Made by a program: the position numbers and the translations under genes. The notes below the pieces were generated by a model. The model did not search any database. It saw nothing but the letters and a program-made list of their open reading frames with translations, and was not told the origin of the DNA. Positions 7,118-12,293 of a stretch of 12,293 bases of DNA are shown in pieces. Source of the stretch: Desulfurococcales archaeon (GTDB lineage: Archaea > Thermoproteota > Thermoprotei_A > Sulfolobales > NBVN01); NCBI GenBank assembly GCA_027083115.1, contig JALWQN010000133.1, forward strand, positions 1 through 12,293. Reading direction: 5' to 3'. The stretch's first letter is position 1; the number at the start of each line of letters is the position of its first letter.

Positions 7118-7336
7118 TCAGAGCAAAGGAACCAGTTCCGAACCGCAGTATGGGCACCTGCCGTGAAGGGCCCTATAATCGCCTGCACAAAAATAAACTT
7201 CTTTTCCTTTAGCCCTGCATTTCGGGCAAGTATAGATTATGTCTTTACCGACAATTAACTTCCTTCCGCATACTGTACATCTTTTTGTGGCCCAACCTAA
7301 GTGCCCTCCAGCATTCACACCCTTCAAGTAAGTCAT
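7118..7336 (-). CDS. Small RING-like zinc-binding protein, 72 aa
   Basis: The 72 residues carry eight evenly arranged metal ligands: C20-x2-C23, C37-x2-C40, C50 with H58, then C61-x2-C64. D53 offers an extra ligand between C50 and H58. This C-x2-C, C-x2-C, C-x7-H, C-x2-C order resembles a cross-brace RING or treble-clef fold rather than two simple ribbons, though two separate ribbons remain possible. The N-terminus MTYLKGVNAGGHLGWATKRC is probably a flexible lead. It is not LysW, as it lacks the EDWGE tail. A TATA-like box at 7365-7376 gives a leader of about 10 nt to ATG 7336, and GGTGATGG precedes the ATG. It may bind protein or RNA; no function can be assigned. Confidence 0.7.
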   Translation of the reverse strand: MTYLKGVNAGGHLGWATKRCTVCGRKLIVGKDIIYTCPKCRAKGKEVYFCAGDYRALHGRCPYCGSELVPLL

Positions 7337-7364
7337 TCCATCACCTGAACCTCAACACTCAATT

Positions 7365-7376
7365 AAGATTAATAAG
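7365..7376 (-). promoter_or_regulatory. TATA-like box of the zinc-binding protein gene
   Basis: CTTATTAATCTT on the minus strand is correctly spaced for transcription start near 7346, 10 nt before ATG 7336. Confidence 0.45.
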
Positions 7377-7401
7377 CTTTCCATACCGTCTATGTCAAGA
7401 C

Positions 7402-7418
7402 CAGGTATTAATTACCTG
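7402..7418 (+). promoter_or_regulatory. TATA box embedded in an inverted repeat (CAGGTA-TTAAT-TACCTG)
   Basis: Six-base arms flank a 5-nt AT core, and the core TATTAATTA (7406-7414) is spaced like a TATA box for the phosphoesterase gene (expected start near 7436, leader about 11 nt). A protein bound to the dyad would block TBP, so this is a candidate repressor site. No regulator gene is adjacent. Confidence 0.45.
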
Positions 7419-7446
7419 TATTAGGAAATAAAGCAGGGTTAAGAAT

Positions 7447-8199
7447 ATGGGAGTAGCTAGGATGCTTGCTGTGGGTGACATCCATGGGAAGAGGTATTTC
7501 AGTCTATTTATTGCCTCATTAAGATCCATCATTGGTTTCCATCCCGACGTGTTCGTTTTGGCTGGAGACATTATTGATGAAGGAAGGGTTGAAGATCTAG
7601 ATGTGATACTTGAAGAGATTCAGGGTAAGTTTCCTGGAGTACCTATAATTGCTGTCTTCGGTAATGAAGAGTATCATGAGGTAGAGCATTCATTAATAAA
7701 GAGCCATCCTGAAGTGATATGGCTTAATGATTCTCCAGCAATACTTAAGCTTAATGAGCTGAGAGTTGGTTTCGTAGGGACTAGGGGGGCTCTAGAGAAA
7801 TTAACTTACTGGCAGAGGAGGCACAAGCCTGAACTGAAGTTAATCTATGAGGAAAGACCTAACTTAGTTAGGGACCTAATGACCGAAATAAAGAAATATA
7901 GTGATGCCTTAGTCTTCATATCTCATTATGCCCCCACATTTCTTACTGTTAAGGGCGAACCTAAGAAACTCTATCCTTACATGGGTTCACGTGAGATGGA
8001 ACGAGTGATCAGGGAGACCAAACCGAACATAGTGATTCACGCCCACGCCCATAACGCAAGAGTTGTGGAAGCCAGGCTTGACTCAATACAGATATTTAAT
8101 GTTTCCTTACCTGCGAGGAAAGGATTGACCCAAATAGAGATAAAGCCATCTAAAATTCTTCGTGAGGCTGTGGGGGGATTAAGTGGGGTTACCAGTTGA
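7447..8199 (+). CDS. Calcineurin-like metallophosphoesterase
   Basis: The 250-residue protein belongs to the two-metal phosphoesterase superfamily. The motifs run in order: GDIHG with D11 and H13, GDIID with D41, GNEE with N73, SHYAP with H160, and HAHAH at 198-202. Substrates range from phosphodiesters to cyclic nucleotides and proteins, and cannot be read here. Oddities: the usual GNHE reads GNEE, and the GHxH motif reads HAHAH, both seen in divergent archaeal members; the H-to-E change removes the usual acid-like His and may alter catalysis. ATG 7447 is used; ATG 7462 (MLAVGDIHG) is a possible shorter start. It overlaps the rhomboid gene by 17 nt, so the two are probably one operon. Confidence 0.85.
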   Translation: MGVARMLAVGDIHGKRYFSLFIASLRSIIGFHPDVFVLAGDIIDEGRVEDLDVILEEIQGKFPGVPIIAVFGNEEYHEVEHSLIKSHPEVIWLNDSPAILKLNELRVGFVGTRGALEKLTYWQRRHKPELKLIYEERPNLVRDLMTEIKKYSDALVFISHYAPTFLTVKGEPKKLYPYMGSREMERVIRETKPNIVIHAHAHNARVVEARLDSIQIFNVSLPARKGLTQIEIKPSKILREAVGGLSGVTS

Positions 8200-8920
8200 T
8201 TCTGAGGAATACTATATTGAGGCTGGCGTAAAGCCAGTAATCACTTACTTACTTATAGCAATAAATATAGCCGTATTCATCTTTCTTAAAGCCGCCTACC
8301 CTGAATTAGGCTTTAGTTCGTGGGGAGAGGTTCTTGCGACCTACGGGTGCTACCCAGCAGACATACTTAACTTACCTACTTTCTACAGAGTGATTACCTC
8401 CATGTTCGTTCATGCGGGAGTGCTTCATATAGCTGGAAATATGTTCTTCCTCTACATATTTGGTCGTGGCGTAGAGAAAGTTATGGGTCACAGCAAGTAC
8501 TTGATGTTCTATCTTCTTTCGGGCTTTATAGCCTCAATATTTAATACGTTAAGCATTGCTTTCTTACCTAAGACCCTTCTTCTGAACGAATATGGTGCTT
8601 CCTGGCTCATTCCGGCAGTAGGTGCTTCAGGAGCAATAAGTGGTGTTTTGGGTGCCTACCTCGTCCTGTACCCGAGATCAAGGATCCTTTCGATTTTTTA
8701 CGTCGTCCCCATATTCATGAGTTCAGCGTTCTATATAGCTCTATGGTTCGTTTATCAATTAGTTCTAGGTATTATTTATCCGTTGGGTTCAGGCATTGCT
8801 TTCTGGGCCCACATTGGTGGTTTCTTAGGGGGTATTGCTTTAACGCCTTTCTTCTTAAGCAAGGAGGCAGTACAGGCAGCTAGGAGAAGAATAGAGCTGC
8901 TTAAGAAGGCTGGCGTATAA
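8183..8920 (+). CDS. Rhomboid-family intramembrane serine protease
   Basis: Rhomboids cut transmembrane segments of other proteins inside the lipid bilayer with a Ser-His dyad. This 245-residue protein has the six-helix core. Visible marks: FVHAGVLHIAGNMFFLYIFG at 76-94 (the H-x3-N loop-strand, with H82 and N86), GASGAISG at 147-154 with the nucleophile S149, and FWAHIGGFLGG at 207-217 with catalytic H210. All key residues are present, so it should be active. An extra loop after helix 3 (residues 122-145) carries polar residues. Start is GTG 8183, inside the 3' end of the phosphoesterase gene and preceded by a GGGGGG run, giving a 17-nt overlap. No ATG is close. It ends 14 nt from the convergent CitG-like gene. 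Confidence 0.92.
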   Translation: MGLPVDSEEYYIEAGVKPVITYLLIAINIAVFIFLKAAYPELGFSSWGEVLATYGCYPADILNLPTFYRVITSMFVHAGVLHIAGNMFFLYIFGRGVEKVMGHSKYLMFYLLSGFIASIFNTLSIAFLPKTLLLNEYGASWLIPAVGASGAISGVLGAYLVLYPRSRILSIFYVVPIFMSSAFYIALWFVYQLVLGIIYPLGSGIAFWAHIGGFLGGIALTPFFLSKEAVQAARRRIELLKKAGV

Positions 8921-8934
8921 CTCAAACACTGAGA

Positions 8935-9783
8935 CTAGGATTTAGGGTACTCGAACTTAAGTATCCCTACAAAAATGGCCTCATTCAGCGCAGGGATCAA
9001 GTTATTTTTCACTAGGCCCTCCTTAACTAACTTATTATCTAGCTTCAAAAGATTCAGAAAATCTTTCTTATCCTTAATTAACGGATTAATTCTTACTCCC
9101 TCATAAACCTCAAGCAGAAGAGCGTACGAACTTACGGCTGCAGAATTTAAGTCACCCGTGTCTAGATATGTTGATGTGAATCTGGTCACGAGCTCACTTA
9201 CTGAGGTTCCCTCGCCGAGTAAGTACCTGGATAATTTACTGAATTTACTTACTTCCTCAAGAAGGTCACTCACTGTAAGGGACTCAGTCTTTATTAGACC
9301 CGGAGTAATTCCTGCAGTCCCTAATGCCCTGCCCAAATCACTGGGGAATCCTCTAAAGGCGTCATAAACATCAATAGCATCCTTAGGGGATGAATACATC
9401 AGTAAAGACTTCATGGCTTTCTGGTAACGACCTATATCCATATAACCTAGGGTTGATATCGTGTACGTTGCAGAAATGACTGACGGAATCATCAAGAGGT
9501 GGTACTCCGGGAGGTCAGTGGCTTCCGCAAACCTCCTGCTCTCCTGAAGAGCCCTCCTAATTAGGGAGCCGACACTAACGTCAGTAAATGATTTTCTTCC
9601 TTTACTCACTTCATCTCCCAGATCGGACGCCTCATAATAGACTTCAAGAGAGGATGTTAGGAGACGTACGTACTGGTGTAGGTCCTTGAATTTCGTTGAG
9701 TACCTATGTATTGCTCCTGGCTTAACATAAGAGTATATAGCCAAGTCTGTTGACTCGACTAGCGGCTTAAGCATCTTAAGCAT
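8935..9783 (-). CDS. CitG/MdcB-like protein (triphosphoribosyl-dephospho-CoA synthase family), divergent
   Basis: Bacterial CitG makes 2'-(5''-triphosphoribosyl)-3'-dephospho-CoA, the precursor of a citrate-lyase prosthetic group. Archaeal members of this family (COG1767) have no lyase partner and, as I recall, co-occur with H4MPT-linked C1 genes. This 282-residue, helix-rich protein has KPGAIHRYSTKF at 21-32, matching the family KPGNVHR motif with Asn replaced by Ala, then a long helical core and DAIDVYDAFRG with a GTAGITPGL element near the middle. The usual C-terminal NPGTxADL motif is missing; the protein ends NEAIFVGILKFEYPKS. Function may therefore differ. ATG 9783 is the first start; ATG 9774 is an alternative. 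It is transcribed alone, divergent from the DUF1614-like gene. Confidence 0.6.
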   Translation of the reverse strand: MLKMLKPLVESTDLAIYSYVKPGAIHRYSTKFKDLHQYVRLLTSSLEVYYEASDLGDEVSKGRKSFTDVSVGSLIRRALQESRRFAEATDLPEYHLLMIPSVISATYTISTLGYMDIGRYQKAMKSLLMYSSPKDAIDVYDAFRGFPSDLGRALGTAGITPGLIKTESLTVSDLLEEVSKFSKLSRYLLGEGTSVSELVTRFTSTYLDTGDLNSAAVSSYALLLEVYEGVRINPLIKDKKDFLNLLKLDNKLVKEGLVKNNLIPALNEAIFVGILKFEYPKS

Positions 9784-9811
9784 CTGGACACCACATTATT
9801 GAGTGAGTGCA

Positions 9812-9864
9812 GGATATTAAGATGTTTCGAGGCCCATAAAACATCAGTGGCTTTATAACTATAT
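9812..9864. promoter_or_regulatory. Divergent promoter region with a 7-bp inverted repeat between two TATA-like boxes
   Basis: CTTAATATCC (minus strand, 9812-9821) is spaced for the CitG-like gene (start near 9791). CTTTATAACTATAT (plus strand, 9851-9864) is spaced for the DUF1614-like gene (start near 9881). Between them GATGTTT at 9821-9827 and AAACATC at 9839-9845 form an inverted repeat with an 11-nt spacer, a possible shared regulator site. Confidence 0.4.
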
Positions 9865-9893
9865 CCCTACTGAAAGATTTCTCTCGGGTACGG

Positions 9894-10589
9894 ATGAAGT
9901 CTGAGGAAGTAATTATTTCGGGTGTCGGGTTCCTCTTCCTAACCACGTACCTTGAATGGTTAGGAATGAGTCCGGATTTAGCTCCTTCCTTAGGTGCTTT
10001 ACTGATTTCTTTAATTTATTTGGGCGGGAGCGTGAATTTATGGGTTAGTAGAAATAGCTTCAGAGATAAAGTAAGTAAGCCTTTAGTAGTTACTTTAGGG
10101 AATGAAGGAATTTACCAAACCATTAACTTAAGTGTCGAGATAGTTAGCGATATCTTGATTAATCTTGCTGGTGCGTTAATTCCGCTGTTTTTAAGTGCTG
10201 CCGCAATATATGAGGCAATAGTTACTCTAACTACATCAATACAGAACTTCGTTCTCTTAACGCTCTTCCTAACCCTGGTATATAATCGCTTAACTAAAGT
10301 AATTAAGGGCTCAGGTCTCGGGATACCATTAATTACCGTAATTACATTAACCACCCTCCCCTCCATTGCTTTCACTGAAGGCTTAGGCAACCCCTCAGTA
10401 GCCGCATTACTGGTTTTTTCATCCTCAGCTATAGCTACCTTAATTGGGGTAGACCTCCTTAACCTAAGGAATACCTCACTCTTTAAGTCAAGGTACGTGG
10501 TTATTGGGGGTATGGGTTTGGCTGATGCAGTATTTCTTGTCCCTATGCTTTCCTCGTTACTCACTTACGCAGTGAGCTCCATGCTTTAG
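9894..10589 (+). CDS. DUF1614-like membrane protein
   Basis: The 231 residues form about six or seven membrane helices, consistent with the DUF1614 family, which is of unknown function. Family-like elements in order: LINLAGALIPL at 88-98, GLGIPL at 141-146, ATLIGVDLLNL at 181-191 and VIGGMGLADAVFLVP at 203-217, the last resembling the family 'IGGAG-x-D-x-x-FL' block. The small polar and Gly-rich turns within the helices suggest a transporter or channel-like fold. ATG 9894 is well supported by the TATA-like box 38 nt upstream and a leader of about 13 nt. It is divergent from the CitG-like gene and its stop is followed about 80 nt later by the C/D box sRNA. Confidence 0.65.
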   Translation: MKSEEVIISGVGFLFLTTYLEWLGMSPDLAPSLGALLISLIYLGGSVNLWVSRNSFRDKVSKPLVVTLGNEGIYQTINLSVEIVSDILINLAGALIPLFLSAAAIYEAIVTLTTSIQNFVLLTLFLTLVYNRLTKVIKGSGLGIPLITVITLTTLPSIAFTEGLGNPSVAALLVFSSSAIATLIGVDLLNLRNTSLFKSRYVVIGGMGLADAVFLVPMLSSLLTYAVSSML

Positions 10590-10639
10590 AACATTCAGGC
10601 AGAAAGAAATAATTGATCTAACTCCTTCAGTTCAGTAAC

Positions 10640-10648
10640 TTTTATCTT
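10640..10648 (+). promoter_or_regulatory. TATA-like box of the C/D box sRNA
   Basis: TTTTATCTT on the plus strand centres about 24 nt before the start of the C box, which is the spacing expected if transcription begins just before it. This supports an independent sRNA gene rather than a trailer of the DUF1614-like gene. Confidence 0.45.
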
Positions 10649-10661
10649 ATTCGCTAATGTA

Positions 10662-10722
10662 GTATTTATGATGATGTGTCCAGGCAGGAGCTGATCAATG
10701 ATGTCTACTCCCAAGCTGAAGT
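10662..10722 (+). ncRNA. Archaeal C/D box 2'-O-methylation guide sRNA
   Basis: All four boxes are present in order with correct spacing: C box ATGATGA at 10668-10674 (or the overlapping ATGATGT at 10671-10677), D' box CTGA at 10691-10694, a 3-nt spacer, C' box ATGATGT at 10698-10704, and D box CTGA at 10716-10719. Guide regions are 13 nt (GTCCAGGCAGGAG) before D' and 11 nt (CTACTCCCAAG) before D, close to the archaeal norm of about 12. By the box-plus-five rule these would direct methylation in targets reading CUCCUGCCUGG (at the U five bases from the guide end) and CUUGGGAGUAG (at the second G). Targets are probably rRNA or tRNA but were not identified. Ends are approximate; it is preceded by its own TATA-like box. 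Confidence 0.75.
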
Positions 10723-10725
10723 ACG

Positions 10726-10747
10726 TGAGTGATTATGGAATCACTCA
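10726..10747. terminator. 9-bp perfect hairpin after the sRNA, at the stop of the 111-aa gene
   Basis: TGAGTGATT and AATCACTCA flank the 4-nt loop ATGG. The hairpin begins 6 nt after the D box and spans the TGA stop of the convergent 111-aa gene (10741-10743). There is no T-run, so classical intrinsic termination is doubtful; it could trim or protect RNA 3' ends on both strands. Confidence 0.4.
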
Positions 10748-11076
10748 ATCCTCCTGTACTTAATTCCCGCAGTCCTTAGTGATTTCCCAAAGAAGTCGTT
10801 AAGTTCGACGAGCTTATCAGCACTATCTGACTCAATAACTATTGATAAAATACCTCTTTGCCCTGTACTCACTACCTCAGTACCTGAGGCTGGAGCATAA
10901 GGAAGTACCTTGACCAACGTTCTTCCTGAACCACAAACGAATATATGTTCCTCTAAACTACACCTGTATTTTAGTAGCTCAGAAAGTTCTTTCTTCAGAT
11001 TCGAAATCACTTGGGAAACCAGGCTCAATTGATTTGTCGTGACCTCAATAGCTAATTGGGTCCTGAAGTCACACAT
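10741..11076 (-). CDS. Hypothetical protein overlapping threonine dehydratase gene, 111 aa
   Basis: No family is confidently recognised. The 111-residue protein is soluble with an alpha/beta pattern: a strand and long helix at the N-terminus (QLAIEVTTNQLSLVSQVISN), a central HIFVCGSGRTLVKVLPYAP, then GILSIVIESDSADKLVELND and a closing helix. The final strand-helix unit faintly recalls Pcc1-like or other small dimerising proteins, too weak to name. ATG 11076 overlaps the TGA of the dehydratase gene by 8 nt, so it is co-translated with that gene and may act with it. The pairing is the only clue to function. Confidence 0.65.
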   Translation of the reverse strand: MCDFRTQLAIEVTTNQLSLVSQVISNLKKELSELLKYRCSLEEHIFVCGSGRTLVKVLPYAPASGTEVVSTGQRGILSIVIESDSADKLVELNDFFGKSLRTAGIKYRRIE

Positions 11077-12293
11077 GCCTGATCACCCTAACCCCAACAT
11101 CCTTTAGCTTAGTTATCACGTCATCTATGGCTTTCTTCGATGGTGTCTCAACCAATAACTCAACATTAGCGTATCCGGGAGGCATCCCCGGACCAAACCT
11201 ATCATGCCTTATCTCAATAATGTTGCACCCGGAACTGGACACATATCCCAGCGCTTCCTTCAAGGTCCCTGGCTGATCCTTAAGCTCAAGAGTTATCTTA
11301 GCTAATCTCCCTTCAGCAGACAATCCCCTTAAAATAACCCTATATAATGTGGTTAGGTCCGCATTACCTCCACTAACCACAGCAACAATGTTATCACCAG
11401 GTAATTTCCTCCCGTACTTAAGAATGGCTGCAAGAGGTAAGGCACCAGCACCTTCAGCAAGCAGCTTGCCTCTCTCCAGTAAAAGATACATAGCTCTAGC
11501 TATTTCATCCTCACTCACTTCAAGAACGTCGTCAACGTACTCCCTAATTATCTGGAAGGTCAGTCTCCCTACAGACTTCGTTAGGACGCCGTCAGCTAGA
11601 GAAGGCTTTGGACTCACCTCCACGGGCTTACCTACTGATAGAGCCCCCTTTAGTTTAGGATCGCCTTCCGGCTCAACACCAATTACTTTAATGGCTTTGC
11701 CTCTAAGGGACTCCTTAATACCTACAGCTATACCTGAAATAAGCCCTCCGCCACCCACAGGAACTAAGACGGTATTGACTTTAGGTAGGTCCTCAGATAT
11801 TTCTAAACCAATTGTTCCCTGCCCAGCAATCACGTGAGGGTCGTCAAAAGGGTGTATGAAGTATGCTCCAGTCTCTCTACTTATTTTTACTGCTTCAACA
11901 TATGCTTCATCATAGACCGTCCCTTTAAGAATTACTTTGGCCCCATACGATTTTGTAGCGTTTATTTTGTATGGGGGTGCTGTCTTAGGCATAACTATTG
12001 TTGCCTTCACACCCAACTTACTTGCTGAATAAGCAACTCCTTGGGCATGATTGCCTGAGGAGGCAGCAACAACGCCTTTCTCACGCACGTCAGGAAGTAG
12101 TGAACTAATCTTAAATAATGCTCCACGCACCTTAAAGGACCCGGTCTTCTGAAGATTCTCTAACTTCAGGTAGACGTTCCTACTGATTAGGTTGGAGAAG
12201 TATGTCGAGAAGGTTAAGGGGGTCCTATGGATGTTTCCCTCAAGAACTTCACGAGCTTCCTTAATTAAGGAAAATATTTCTTCAAACTTACTC
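11069..12293 (-). CDS. ilvA: Threonine dehydratase, PLP-dependent, with C-terminal ACT domain
   Basis: The enzyme converts L-threonine to 2-oxobutyrate and ammonia, feeding isoleucine synthesis. The frame runs to the right edge with AGT at 12292-12290 as first complete codon; the last base would be the G of a start codon (ATG, GTG or TTG), so the gene is essentially complete at about 408 residues. Numbering from that presumed start: LENLQKTGSFKVRG at 45-58 with the PLP lysine K55, SGNHAQG at 80-86, the PLP-phosphate loop GGGGLISG at 181-188, SGGN at 308-311, and an ACT domain at about 332-408 beginning LAKITLELKDQPGTL. This is the short form with one ACT domain, probably regulated by an amino acid. 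An internal GTG at 12130 must not be used as start because K55 lies upstream of it. The 111-aa gene overlaps its 3' end. Confidence 0.92.
   Translation of the reverse strand, partial: SKFEEIFSLIKEAREVLEGNIHRTPLTFSTYFSNLISRNVYLKLENLQKTGSFKVRGALFKISSLLPDVREKGVVAASSGNHAQGVAYSASKLGVKATIVMPKTAPPYKINATKSYGAKVILKGTVYDEAYVEAVKISRETGAYFIHPFDDPHVIAGQGTIGLEISEDLPKVNTVLVPVGGGGLISGIAVGIKESLRGKAIKVIGVEPEGDPKLKGALSVGKPVEVSPKPSLADGVLTKSVGRLTFQIIREYVDDVLEVSEDEIARAMYLLLERGKLLAEGAGALPLAAILKYGRKLPGDNIVAVVSGGNADLTTLYRVILRGLSAEGRLAKITLELKDQPGTLKEALGYVSSSGCNIIEIRHDRFGPGMPPGYANVELLVETPSKKAIDDVITKLKDVGVRVIRHV

Noticed and set aside
5284..7336. LysX-LysW pair (ATP-grasp ligase plus small zinc protein)
   Set aside because: The 72-aa zinc protein is on the other strand, has eight ligands and lacks the EDWGE C-terminus of LysW; no other lysine genes are near.
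10112..10564. 150-codon frame opposite the DUF1614-like gene
   Set aside because: The plus strand protein has coherent membrane helices and family blocks and a good promoter; the opposite frame has none of these.
11349..11837. 162-codon open frame opposite threonine dehydratase
   Set aside because: Ser/Pro/Leu-rich mirror of a well-conserved enzyme gene; no independent evidence.
11069..12130. Threonine dehydratase starting at GTG 12130
   Set aside because: The frame stays open upstream and encodes the essential LENLQKTGSFK segment with the PLP lysine, so the real start is at the window edge.

Overview
The window looks like chromosomal DNA of a hyperthermophilic crenarchaeote. The best guess is Thermoproteales, perhaps the Caldivirga/Vulcanisaeta side, but the taxon is inferred from style and gene content, not proven. 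The signs are: moderate, AT-leaning composition by eye; frequent GTG and TTG starts; short leaders (usually about 5-15 nt) behind TATA-like boxes; strong Shine-Dalgarno motifs only in front of internal cistrons; archaeal-type proteins (MptE, MptG, a Glycos_transf_4 enzyme, a DUF447 protein); and an archaeal C/D box guide RNA. No IS element, CRISPR array, tRNA or rRNA was seen.

Layout. (a) 1-2444, minus strand: a DUF447 flavin-fold protein, an OPT-family transporter and a small membrane protein cut by the left edge form a tightly packed operon. (b) 2528-4196, plus strand: mptE and mptG overlap. They make the two precursors that are condensed to build the pterin of tetrahydromethanopterin-type C1 carriers. 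(c) 4176-5162, minus strand: a polyprenyl-phosphate GlcNAc-1-phosphate transferase-like enzyme (N-glycan or lipid-linked sugar initiation) overlaps mptG tail to tail. (d) 5284-6171, plus strand: a RimK-type ATP-grasp ligase, possibly the MptN enzyme that adds glutamate to the methanopterin tail. (e) 6211-7336, minus strand: three small proteins, two unrecognised and one with a RING-like zinc-binding pattern. (f) 7447-8920, plus strand: a metallophosphoesterase and a rhomboid protease with overlapping genes. (g) 8935-9783, minus strand: a divergent CitG/MdcB-like (triphosphoribosyl-dephospho-CoA synthase family) protein. (h) 9894-10589, plus strand: a DUF1614-like membrane protein. (i) About 10662-10722, plus strand: a well-formed C/D box sRNA with its own TATA box, followed by a 9-bp hairpin. 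(j) 10741 to the right edge, minus strand: threonine dehydratase with a C-terminal ACT domain, overlapping a 111-aa unknown protein.

How the genes may work together. MptE and MptG supply the pterin diphosphate and the ribofuranosylaminobenzene phosphate for one condensation step. The ATP-grasp protein could glutamylate the product. As I recall, DUF447 and CitG-like proteins are part of the gene set that co-occurs with H4MPT/methanofuran-linked C1 metabolism in methanogens and methylotrophs. Taken together, the window is a loose cofactor island in what is probably a non-methanogen. This is an inference from family membership and proximity.
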